Below, piece after piece: positions 24,252-32,281 of a DNA stretch of 64,000 nt. The stretch is taken from contig NZ_JAABOQ010000005.1 in NCBI RefSeq assembly GCF_010671565.1, positions 496,001 to 560,000 of the forward strand, read 5' to 3'. Under the pieces are notes generated by a model. That model had not been told where the DNA came from, made no database searches, and saw nothing but the letters and a program-made list of their open reading frames with translations. The position numbers were made by a program, and so were the translations under genes. How positions within the stretch are numbered: position 1 is the first letter of the stretch; each line of letters starts with the position of its first letter. This stretch comes from Spongiivirga citrea. Its GTDB lineage: Bacteria > Bacteroidota > Bacteroidia > Flavobacteriales > Flavobacteriaceae.

Positions 24252-26234
24252 CTATGCATCGTTATTGGTTATTGCTTCGTTTTGAGCTTGTTCTTCTTCG
24301 TCTTCCTTTACATCCTTAGCAAAAGGACGTTTTCCGAAGATTTCTTGAAGGTCATCCTTAAAAATGACTTCGCGCTCTAATAGAACATCTGCCAGCTCTG
24401 TAAGTTTGTCTTTGTGATTTGTCAAAAGATCGATGGCCCGCTGGTACTGCTCTTCGATTATAGCAGATATTTCTTTATCTATTATTTGAGCAGTTTCTTC
24501 ACTATATGGTTTTGTAAAGTTGTAGTCGGCCTGTCCTGAAGAATCATAATAGGTAAGGTTTCCTATTTTGTCGTTCAATCCGTAAACGGTAACCATGGCC
24601 TTTGCTTGTCTGGTTACTTTTTCAAGATCACTTAATGCTCCCGTAGATATTTTATCAAAAATTACTTTTTCTGCAGCACGACCTCCAAGGGTTGCACACA
24701 TTTCATCTAACATTTGATCAGGTCTAACCAATAAGCGCTCTTCCGGTAAATACCAAGCGGCCCCTAAAGATTGTCCTCTAGGAACGATAGTTACCTTCAC
24801 TAATGGAGCTGCATGCTCTAGCATCCAACTAACAGTTGCATGCCCTGCTTCGTGATAAGCAATCGTTTTCTTTTCAAGTGGAGTAATGATCTTGTTTTTC
24901 TTTTCAAGTCCACCTACAATACGATCGACCGCATCAAGAAAGTCTTGTTTGTCTACCGCTTTTTTGTTATTACGAGCAGCAATTAAAGCTGCTTCGTTAC
25001 ATACATTCGCAATATCTGCTCCTGAGAACCCAGGTGTTTGTTTTGATAAGAAATCCATATCAAGACCTTCAGATATTTTAAGTGGACGTAGGTGTACTTC
25101 AAAAATTTCTTTACGCTCACGAACATCAGGAAGATCGACATAAATTTGACGATCAAAACGTCCAGCACGCATCAGGGCTTTGTCTAATACATCAGCACGG
25201 TTGGTCGCTGCTAGAACAATAACGTTCGTTTTACTTCCAAAACCATCCATTTCGGTGAGTAACTGGTTCAAGGTGTTTTCACGCTCATCATTACTTCCTG
25301 TAAAATTACTTTTACCACGAGCACGACCTACAGCATCGATTTCATCAATGAATATAATAGCTGGAGATTTCTCTTTTGCCTGCTTAAATAAGTCACGTAC
25401 TCGAGATGCACCAACCCCAACAAACATCTCAACAAAATCAGATCCTGATAGTGAGAAAAATGGGACTTTTGCTTCACCTGCAACGGCTTTTGCCAGTAAG
25501 GTTTTACCTGTTCCTGGAGGTCCTACTAATAAGGCTCCTTTAGGAATTTTACCACCTAGTGATGTGTATTTATCTGGAGTTTTAAGGAAATCTACAATCT
25601 CTTGTACTTCTTCTTTCGCTCCTTCAAGACCGGCAACATCTTTAAAAGTTACTTTAACGTCTTGTTTTTCGTCGAATAGCTTAGCACGTGATTTTCCAAT
25701 ATTAAATATCTGGCCGCCAGCTCCACCGCCAGCTCCACCTGACATACGACGCATTAAGAAAATCCAAACACCAATTATCAATGCAAATGGCAATAAGCTA
25801 ATAAGCATATCACCCCAGAAATTCTGCTCAGTATCATATGCATATGATTCTAACTTGCCTTCAGCCTTTGCTTTATCTAACTTTTCTTGAAAAATATCTT
25901 CACTACCAATTTCAAATTGATAATGCGGCCCCTTTGTATTTTTTTGACCTAGTAAATTGGTCGATTCAGCACCTTTGTGTATATCCTTTTTTAGTGCCTC
26001 TTCTGTAAGAGTTACCTTAGCCTTGCGTTGGTTGATGACCAATACATCTTTTATATCGCCATCATCTAAAAATTCATCAAACTTAGAAGAAGTAGTTGGC
26101 TTAATATCCTGCCATTTATTGCTGCTACCAAAAAAATTAAGACTAATGATGACTAAAATGATCGCTGCGTATAACCAATACGGGCTAAATTTAGGTTTTT
26201 TATTTGGTGCGTTATTGCTATTATCTTTTGACAT
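24252..26234 (-). CDS. ftsH: ATP-dependent zinc metalloprotease FtsH
   Basis: FtsH is a hexameric membrane AAA+ protease that degrades membrane and regulatory proteins. The 660-residue protein has two membrane segments (about 19-36 and 143-161) around a periplasmic domain. The AAA module has Walker A GPPGTGKT (238-245), Walker B IIFIDEID (about 293-300) and the second region of homology. The M41 peptidase zinc site is HEAGH (461-465). A Gly/Ala-rich linker (about 165-174) follows TM2. It lies 18 nt after rsfS on the minus strand, probably one operon. Confidence 0.98.
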   Translation of the reverse strand: MSKDNSNNAPNKKPKFSPYWLYAAIILVIISLNFFGSSNKWQDIKPTTSSKFDEFLDDGDIKDVLVINQRKAKVTLTEEALKKDIHKGAESTNLLGQKNTKGPHYQFEIGSEDIFQEKLDKAKAEGKLESYAYDTEQNFWGDMLISLLPFALIIGVWIFLMRRMSGGAGGGAGGQIFNIGKSRAKLFDEKQDVKVTFKDVAGLEGAKEEVQEIVDFLKTPDKYTSLGGKIPKGALLVGPPGTGKTLLAKAVAGEAKVPFFSLSGSDFVEMFVGVGASRVRDLFKQAKEKSPAIIFIDEIDAVGRARGKSNFTGSNDERENTLNQLLTEMDGFGSKTNVIVLAATNRADVLDKALMRAGRFDRQIYVDLPDVRERKEIFEVHLRPLKISEGLDMDFLSKQTPGFSGADIANVCNEAALIAARNNKKAVDKQDFLDAVDRIVGGLEKKNKIITPLEKKTIAYHEAGHATVSWMLEHAAPLVKVTIVPRGQSLGAAWYLPEERLLVRPDQMLDEMCATLGGRAAEKVIFDKISTGALSDLEKVTRQAKAMVTVYGLNDKIGNLTYYDSSGQADYNFTKPYSEETAQIIDKEISAIIEEQYQRAIDLLTNHKDKLTELADVLLEREVIFKDDLQEIFGKRPFAKDVKEDEEEQAQNEAITNNDA

Positions 26235-26252
26235 TAATTGAATTCTTGTTTC

Positions 26253-26624
26253 TTAATAATTTGTTTGAATAGTTGTTGTTTTTGCGTCTCCCCACAAACT
26301 CTCTATATCGTAAAACTCTCGAATATGCTTCTGAAAAACATGTACAACTATATTTACATAGTCTATCAAAATCCACTCGGCATTGTCAGAACCTTCTACA
26401 TGCCATGGCTTGTTTTGATGTACTTTACTTACCTTTTTTTGTATGGAATTTACAATGGCATTTACTTGAGTGTTAGAGGTACCATTGGTTATAATGAAAT
26501 AGTCACAAACGGTGTTTTCAATTTCACGTAAGTCTAAGATATCTATATCATGTCCCTTTACATCTTCAATCCCGCTAATTATGGTCGATATTAATTCATC
26601 TGCGCTTACATTCTCCTTTACCAT
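26253..26624 (-). CDS. rsfS: Ribosome silencing factor RsfS
   Basis: RsfS (Iojap family) binds protein L14 of the large ribosomal subunit and blocks subunit joining in starvation. The 123-residue protein has the signature DYFIITNGTSNTQVNAI (about 41-57) and the C-terminal DYVNIVVHVF segment (about 87-96). It is the first gene of the rsfS-ftsH run and is divergent from birA. A TAACTTTG box upstream on the minus strand may be its -7 element. Confidence 0.95.
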   Translation of the reverse strand: MVKENVSADELISTIISGIEDVKGHDIDILDLREIENTVCDYFIITNGTSNTQVNAIVNSIQKKVSKVHQNKPWHVEGSDNAEWILIDYVNIVVHVFQKHIREFYDIESLWGDAKTTTIQTNY

Positions 26625-26716
26625 TAATTTTTATTATTTTACGCAAAGTTATTACTTTTTTTTAGCTTTTAACCCCTGTTCTACCAAGTTTTATCAAACC
26701 GGATTAAGCCGTTAAT

Positions 26717-27448
26717 ATGCATTTAATCAAACTTAATGCCATCGACTCGACGAACTCCTATTTAAGGAAGCGATACCTCGATGGAGATCTTCAAGATTTT
26801 ACTGTGGTTTCAGCTGCTGAACAGACTAGTGGTAGAGGTCAAATGGGAACGGTTTGGGAATCCGATCCGGGTAAAAACCTTATGCTTAGTGTGTTTAAGA
26901 AGATTGACTGTTTAGCTATTGAGCAGCAGTTCTATGTGAGTATGGCAAGTTCCTTAGCGGTTTTAAAAACGCTGAAAAAAAAGCAAATCCCTAGTTTATC
27001 AGTAAAATGGCCAAACGACATTTTGTCAGATAATCGCAAGATTTGTGGTGTTTTGATCGAAAGCATTATAAGAAAGCAAAAACTAGACGCGATTATTGTT
27101 GGTATCGGTCTTAATGTAAATCAAACAACATTTAATAAAAACTTCCCAGCTTCTTCTCTTAAAAACCTGACTGGTGTTAACTACAATCTTGATGAGGTTT
27201 TACACGATTTATTAGAAGAAGTTAAACATTATGTTTCTCTCTTAGTGGAAAGTAAATTAGATGAAATTAGCCAAGAGTATCACCAACATCTATTCAGAAA
27301 AGAAAAACCCTCGACCTTTAAAGATCAAAACGATAATTTGATCATGGGCTTTATTAAAGGGGTTTCTAATTCAGGTCGACTTCAAGTATTATTGGAAGAC
27401 GAAGTTTTAAAGGAGTTTGATATGAAGGAGATAAAATTAATGTATTGA
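26717..27448 (+). CDS. birA: Biotin--[acetyl-CoA-carboxylase] ligase
   Basis: BirA attaches biotin to the biotin carboxyl carrier protein. At 243 residues it is the short form without the N-terminal DNA-binding domain, so it is not a repressor. The biotin-binding motif is SGRGQMGTVWES (about 35-46). The central KWPNDILSDNRKICGVLIE (about 94-112) contains the catalytic lysine region, and GIGLNVNQ (about 131-138) completes the site. Confidence 0.95.
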   Translation: MHLIKLNAIDSTNSYLRKRYLDGDLQDFTVVSAAEQTSGRGQMGTVWESDPGKNLMLSVFKKIDCLAIEQQFYVSMASSLAVLKTLKKKQIPSLSVKWPNDILSDNRKICGVLIESIIRKQKLDAIIVGIGLNVNQTTFNKNFPASSLKNLTGVNYNLDEVLHDLLEEVKHYVSLLVESKLDEISQEYHQHLFRKEKPSTFKDQNDNLIMGFIKGVSNSGRLQVLLEDEVLKEFDMKEIKLMY

Positions 27449-27557
27449 TTTCATATAACTTTTAGCATCATTATCCCATAAGGCAGTTATTGTGTTACAA
27501 ATGATACGATGTAATAAGGGTCTTTTTTTTAATTTCGATAATCATAAGTTAAAAATC

Positions 27558-28544
27558 ATGAATTACAGAAGACTCGGTAAGACTAACTTGAATGTTTCTG
27601 AAGTTTCATTAGGTACCTGGCAAGTGGGCGGTAGATGGGGTTCAGGATTCGATGATGCCTTAGCTGAAAAAATAATAAATGAAGCTATTGATCAAGGAGT
27701 CAATTTTATTGATACTGCTGATGTATACGAAGCTGGAGCTAGCGAAGCAGCAGTTGGTAGAGTAGTTAAAAGTAGAAGCGAAGAAATATTTGTTGCTACA
27801 AAATGTGGACGCCAAATTAATCCGCACATTAACGAGAATTATACGCCAAAAGCATTACGCGAATTTGTTGAGGCTAGTTTGAGAAATACAGGTTTAGAAT
27901 GCCTAGATCTTATTCAATTGCATTGCCCACCTACTGAAGTTTACTATCGACCTGAGATATTTGAACTTTTTGATAGACTGAAAGATGAAGGGAAAATTAA
28001 AAACCTAGGTATCAGTGTTGAAAAAATAGAGGAGGCGTTAAAGGGAATAGAATTTCCAAATGTGACCACAGTTCAGATAATTTTTAACATATTCAGACAG
28101 CGACCGGCGGAGCTGTTTTTTCAGGAGGCCGGTAAAAATGATATTGGTGTTATTGTTAGAGTGCCCTTAGCTAGCGGATTGTTAACCGGGAAGTTTACCA
28201 AAAATTCCACATTTGAGAAAGACGACCATCGTTTTTTTAATCGTGAAGGTGCCGGTTTTGATAAAGGAGAAACTTTTTCTGGTGTGCCCTATGAAATTGG
28301 GCTAGATGCGGTAACAAAGCTTCGCGAAGTCTTTCCGGATCAGGAAAATTTAGCTACTGTGGCACTTCGCTGGATTTTAGACTTTTCTCAAGTTAGTTGT
28401 GTCATACCGGGAACATCAAAAACTGAATACCTCACTTCAAATAATGCAGCAACAGAGATGAAATCACTATCCAACGAACAACGCCATGCTGTTAACGAGA
28501 TTTATGATTCACATATTAAAAAATATGTGCATCATCTTTGGTAA
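27558..28544 (+). CDS. Aldo/keto reductase
   Basis: The 328-residue protein begins at the ATG at 27558 (MNYRRLGKTNLNVSEVSLG); an upstream TTG extension is unlikely. The AKR catalytic tetrad is visible: Asp and Tyr in FIDTADVYEAGASE (about 50-63), Lys in VATKCGR (about 80-86), and His in LIQLHCP (about 120-126). C-terminal NADPH-binding residues lie in VSCVIPGTSKTEYL. The substrate is not predictable. It stands alone between birA and the convergent SRPBCC gene. Confidence 0.92.
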   Translation: MNYRRLGKTNLNVSEVSLGTWQVGGRWGSGFDDALAEKIINEAIDQGVNFIDTADVYEAGASEAAVGRVVKSRSEEIFVATKCGRQINPHINENYTPKALREFVEASLRNTGLECLDLIQLHCPPTEVYYRPEIFELFDRLKDEGKIKNLGISVEKIEEALKGIEFPNVTTVQIIFNIFRQRPAELFFQEAGKNDIGVIVRVPLASGLLTGKFTKNSTFEKDDHRFFNREGAGFDKGETFSGVPYEIGLDAVTKLREVFPDQENLATVALRWILDFSQVSCVIPGTSKTEYLTSNNAATEMKSLSNEQRHAVNEIYDSHIKKYVHHLW

Positions 28545-28582
28545 GGATATGGAACAGTCTTAAATACTTGCTATACGCCTAT

Positions 28583-28975
28583 TTACAGCTTAGCCATATT
28601 CTCAGAAAGCGCACCAATAAAATTGGTAATAGGGCCTTTAATCATCATTGCCATCATTGCATTAAACTCGCCTGCAAACTCTAATTGAGCTTCACTTTTA
28701 TTAGCTTCGATTTCATTAATATCAGCAGTAAGTGTAAATGGTAGCTTGTCACTGGCAGCGCCTAGAATCACTTTGTTAGGAGCTTGCACATCTTTAAGTT
28801 CAAGTACTATTTCTGGCATTCCTTTTAAAGCAAATAGGAAACGTTTTTCATTTAAAACTTCAAATTTACTTGTGTTTTCCGGCATTAGTTGCTCAAAATT
28901 TTTCACCTCGCTTAAAAATTCACAAAGGTCATTGGCTGATTTATCGACGGTAACTTTTGGACTTTCTAAATTCAT
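28583..28975 (-). CDS. SRPBCC (START-like) family protein
   Basis: The 130-residue protein appears to have the helix-grip fold of the SRPBCC superfamily. It starts with a VTVDKSANDLCEFLSEVKNF segment, has mid-protein strands, and ends with a long C-terminal helix carrying a Met-rich segment (FNAMMAMMIKGPITNFIGAL). Such proteins bind hydrophobic ligands, but the ligand is unknown. It lies 11 nt after pyrE on the same strand, a pairing I recall in flavobacteria, so co-transcription is likely. Confidence 0.72.
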   Translation of the reverse strand: MNLESPKVTVDKSANDLCEFLSEVKNFEQLMPENTSKFEVLNEKRFLFALKGMPEIVLELKDVQAPNKVILGAASDKLPFTLTADINEIEANKSEAQLEFAGEFNAMMAMMIKGPITNFIGALSENMAKL

Positions 28976-28986
28976 TTTTTAATATT

Positions 28987-29628
28987 TTATAGTTTCCAAG
29001 TATCAGGACTTTCATTCCAACTTGATAGAACCTTTAATTGATCTTCGTTTATATAATTTGTTTTCAAGGCTTGTTGTAACAGAAATTTATAGTTAGATAG
29101 CGTATGTAACTCAATCTTGTTTTTTCTAAAATTATCAGAAGCAACTTCAAAACCATAAGTGAAAATAGCGAGCATTCCTTTAATATTAGCCCCGCCTTGT
29201 CTTAACGCTTCTACAGCATTCAAGCTACTTTTTCCCGTACTTATCAAATCTTCCACTACAACGACTGTTTGTCCAGCTTCTAAGACACCTTCTATCTGAT
29301 TTTGACGCCCATGTTTTTTCGCTTCGGGTCTAACATATATAAAAGGTAGTCCCATAATTTCTGCAACTAACATGCCAATTCCTATCGCGCCAGTGGCAAC
29401 ACCAGCGATAATATCTGGTTTCCCATATAATTGCTCGATTTGGCTGGCGAATTGCTCTCTTAAGAAATTTCGAATGGTTGGGTATGATAGTACAATTCTA
29501 TTATCACAATAAATGGGAGATTGCCATCCTGAAGCCCAAGTAAAAGGTTGTTGCGGTTGTAGTTTTATTGCGTTAATTTGCAACAAAAGCTCCGCAGTTT
29601 TCATAGCGGTGTTCTTATCTAAAATCAT
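28987..29628 (-). CDS. pyrE: Orotate phosphoribosyltransferase
   Basis: PyrE makes orotidine 5'-monophosphate from orotate and PRPP in pyrimidine synthesis. The 213-residue protein shows PFTWASGWQSPIYCDNR (about 28-44, orotate/PRPP loop), the flexible catalytic loop RPEAKKHGRQNQIEG (about 98-112), and the PRPP-binding motif VVVVEDLISTGKSS (about 119-132). Its start codon is only 2 nt from the start of the divergent NUDIX gene. Confidence 0.96.
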   Translation of the reverse strand: MILDKNTAMKTAELLLQINAIKLQPQQPFTWASGWQSPIYCDNRIVLSYPTIRNFLREQFASQIEQLYGKPDIIAGVATGAIGIGMLVAEIMGLPFIYVRPEAKKHGRQNQIEGVLEAGQTVVVVEDLISTGKSSLNAVEALRQGGANIKGMLAIFTYGFEVASDNFRKNKIELHTLSNYKFLLQQALKTNYINEDQLKVLSSWNESPDTWKL

Positions 29629-29630
29629 GG

Positions 29631-30233
29631 ATGCAAATGTATAAAGTTTTTGTCAACGACCGTGCTATGATTCTTACCAATGTGAAAGAAAATAGTGAGG
29701 AGGTAAAACAGTACAAATTAAAAAAGTGTGACATTGCCGAGGTAATCAAAGAAGCATCCGATTTAAACGGACCGCCAATTAGTTTATATCACAAGAATGA
29801 AGAAAAGCTAATTTCTAAACTAAAGAAGAAAATTACCCCTGTATACGCAGGGGGTGGATTGGTTAAAAATGCGAAGGGAGAGATTTTATTTATTTTTCGG
29901 AACCAAAAATGGGATTTGCCTAAAGGAAAAACCGAAAAAGGGGAGGATATTGAAACAACCGCTATTCGTGAAGTAGAGGAGGAGACAGGAGTCCTGGGAT
30001 TAGAGATCACAAATACATTGCCAATTACCTATCATGTTTTTAGACGCAATGGCGCATTTAAATTGAAAATAACACATTGGTTTGAAATGAAAACCAGTCA
30101 TGATGCTGAACTGATTCCGCAATTGGAAGAAGATATTACCAAGGTTGAATGGAAGACTCTGGGCGATGCTAAAGAAGCATTAAAAAACTCTTATGCCAAT
30201 ATAAGGTTGCTGTTTTCTGAGGAGTTTTTTTAG
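29631..30233 (+). CDS. NUDIX hydrolase
   Basis: The 200-residue protein has a complete NUDIX box at residues 99-121 (GX5EX7REVXEEXGV, with E113-type acidic residues intact). An N-terminal extension of about 65 residues before the NUDIX fold may be a separate small domain. It should hydrolyse a nucleoside diphosphate linked to another moiety; the substrate is unknown. The start may be the ATG at 29631 or the one at 29637. It is head-to-head with pyrE, so the promoter of each gene must lie inside the other. Confidence 0.88.
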   Translation: MQMYKVFVNDRAMILTNVKENSEEVKQYKLKKCDIAEVIKEASDLNGPPISLYHKNEEKLISKLKKKITPVYAGGGLVKNAKGEILFIFRNQKWDLPKGKTEKGEDIETTAIREVEEETGVLGLEITNTLPITYHVFRRNGAFKLKITHWFEMKTSHDAELIPQLEEDITKVEWKTLGDAKEALKNSYANIRLLFSEEFF

Positions 30234-30246
30234 AAAGAAAATATGG

Positions 30247-30358
30247 TCTCCCCTTGAGGGGAGATTTAGAGGGGTGTCGAAGCTAATTTTTTCTTCCAGA
30301 ATTCTTGAGATTCCATTAAACTTTTACTCATGTGGAATCCCTCCCCAAGGAGGGAGAC
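30247..30358. repeat. Palindromic intergenic repeats, family A, copies 2 and 3
   Basis: The 184-nt gap between the NUDIX and M14 genes holds an 18-bp palindrome (30247-30264, TCTCCCCTTGAGGGGAGA) with the tail TTTAGAGGGGTGTC. About 75 nt further on is a second, related hairpin in opposite orientation (about 30338-30356, TCCCTCC ... GGAGGGA). The first is almost identical to the copy at 50384. Two inverted copies as a pair are typical of REP doublets. No gene is present here. Confidence 0.7.
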
Positions 30359-30417
30359 TTCAATCTTAGAATTTTTTAGTCTTGTTTCTAAGCTCTAGCA
30401 GCGTAGCAGTCTTGCCT

Positions 30418-32169
30418 CTATTTTTTAAGAACCCGATAAATCGGATATCGCATATGGGCTTTCTCATAATTATCCGATTTTTTATGAAGCCAATCTAACT
30501 GTTGGTAAGAACTGGCTGCAAATTTTTCATCATTCTGTTTTTTCTTTTCGAACTTGGATTTTAACTCGGCGTTCTCGGCTAATAGTTTGGCAGCTTCATC
30601 TTCCCATACATAGGCTGAGAAACCTTCTTTTTGTTGTAAAATGGTATCGAAAAAGTTCCAATTAAAAAATGAATCTACGGCTTCGGGTTCTAATGTTTCT
30701 AGAATATACCGTAATCCAGGCTGATCCGTTTTTACTTTTAAATAGCTATTCTTTTTGATTGACACAGTCTCAGTAGTATTAGTAACTGTTGTATTGTAGT
30801 GAGGGTAGTGTCCTTCATACGGTCGGTTGTATGTTTGGTAGCTGTCAATATGATATACTTCAACTTCCATATCCACATCATCTTCAATGTATTCCATTTC
30901 GATCTCATTTACTTCCAATCGATCAATAATTCGTTTCCATGGTCTTGGGATGAGATATGCTTCAGGAATTGTTATTTCTTTAGTTGTTTTGAAATAATTT
31001 TGATAAGGAATTTCTTTTGTAAAAGGTTTGTTTTGATCGTACTTTAGTCTTGGCAATCCGGTTACTTCACTTGTAATCATTTCACCTTCATATCCTTTGA
31101 AATAAAGTGTGGAAGATTTAGTAGTGTCTAGCTGCCAACCGATAGGATAAGTCTCTTTTTCTAAAAATTTTTTATAAGGATCTTTTCGAAGCGATTTAAT
31201 TTTTTCATGATCACGCTCAACAATTTCAATCATTGATTTCATTAATTCATAGGTGCCTTCTACGCGCTGTTTATATGGTTTCAACATATGCGTTTCAACC
31301 ATCATTCCCAATGTATTCCAAAGCGTTGTATAACCGGTTGAATATCTGGGGGAATCCATAAACTGAGAAAACCCTTTGTCGGGAGTTCGGTTATAAACAT
31401 TTACATAAGGCGTAATATCCCATTTTTTTGAAGCAAGATCCGTTTCTAACGATGGCATTAACTCGGTATGTAAATAATTACCTAGCTCACCACCTAATTT
31501 ATTGTGTTGGGTGAATAAATGTGTCAACGTATATTGATAATCCGCACCATTGCTTACATGATTATCGATAAAAACATCCGGTCGCAGAATATGGAAAATT
31601 CGAGCGAAGGCTGAGGCATTCCAAGTATCGGCTTTTATAAAATCTCTATTTAGATCATAGTTTCTTGCATTTCCTCTAAAACCATATTCTTCAGGTCCAT
31701 TTTGATTGGTTCGAGAACCACTATTTCTATTCAAAGCTCCACCAATATTATATACAGGAATGGTGGCCAAAACAGTATTTTTTGGCATGTCAATCTTGCC
31801 TTGAGCAATATCTCGGAATAACATCATGGTAGCATCTATGCCATCGGATTCGCCTGGATGGATACCATTGTTTATGAGAATGATGTTTTTGTCTTCCTTT
31901 ACCTTATCTAAATTAGTTTCCGGACTAGGGTTGATGGTTACCATTTTTAACCGTTCGCGACTATCAGTTCGGCCAGAATTTCTCATTTTGACCGATGGGT
32001 AGGCTTCGGCTAAATTTTCATAAAACCTAACCACCTCTTCATAGGTTGCGGTCTGTTTTCCTTCCGATTTTTCAAAGGTTGTTGTAAAGTCAAAATCGGA
32101 TGCTTCCTTTTCAATTTTACAAGAGATAAAGGCAAGTGTGGTGATTAAAAATAGGATTGATTTTCTCAA
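30418..32169 (-). CDS. M14-family zinc carboxypeptidase (lipoprotein or secreted)
   Basis: The 583-residue protein starts with a lipoprotein-type signal (TTLAFISC, Cys17). The M14 zinc ligands are visible: His and Glu in NGIHPGESDG (about 101-110) and the third His in FIDNHVSNG (about 196-204). The large C-terminal half (about 350-583) is beta-rich and characteristic of Bacteroidetes M14 proteins. It probably trims peptides in the envelope. It is divergent from the sulP gene; a TAAATTTG box upstream may be its -7 element. Confidence 0.9.
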   Translation of the reverse strand: MRKSILFLITTLAFISCKIEKEASDFDFTTTFEKSEGKQTATYEEVVRFYENLAEAYPSVKMRNSGRTDSRERLKMVTINPSPETNLDKVKEDKNIILINNGIHPGESDGIDATMMLFRDIAQGKIDMPKNTVLATIPVYNIGGALNRNSGSRTNQNGPEEYGFRGNARNYDLNRDFIKADTWNASAFARIFHILRPDVFIDNHVSNGADYQYTLTHLFTQHNKLGGELGNYLHTELMPSLETDLASKKWDITPYVNVYNRTPDKGFSQFMDSPRYSTGYTTLWNTLGMMVETHMLKPYKQRVEGTYELMKSMIEIVERDHEKIKSLRKDPYKKFLEKETYPIGWQLDTTKSSTLYFKGYEGEMITSEVTGLPRLKYDQNKPFTKEIPYQNYFKTTKEITIPEAYLIPRPWKRIIDRLEVNEIEMEYIEDDVDMEVEVYHIDSYQTYNRPYEGHYPHYNTTVTNTTETVSIKKNSYLKVKTDQPGLRYILETLEPEAVDSFFNWNFFDTILQQKEGFSAYVWEDEAAKLLAENAELKSKFEKKKQNDEKFAASSYQQLDWLHKKSDNYEKAHMRYPIYRVLKK

Positions 32170-32230
32170 GATTGATGATATTGGTTATGTATCTCAAATT
32201 TATAACAATGTAATGAAGTGACATAATATC

Positions 32231-32260
32231 TTGTCAAACGATAGAATAGCCATATCTTTG
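32231..32260 (+). promoter_or_regulatory. Promoter of the SulP transporter gene
   Basis: TTG (32231-32233), 19 nt, then TATCTTTG (32253-32260): an exact match to the Bacteroidetes sigma-A consensus TTG-N19-TAnnTTTG. It lies 21 nt before the ATG at 32282. Confidence 0.85.
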
Positions 32261-32281
32261 CCGCTTCTTAAAAATCAAGTC

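Noticed and set aside
25180-25890. A 236-codon plus-strand ORF opposite ftsH
   Set aside because: It lies wholly antisense to the well-conserved ftsH AAA domain, has low-complexity Ser/Pro-rich content and no recognisable motif, as expected for a shadow frame.
32231-32281. N-terminal extension of the SulP protein from a TTG at 32231
   Set aside because: The TTG lies exactly at the -33 position of a perfect promoter and the extension is not SulP-like.
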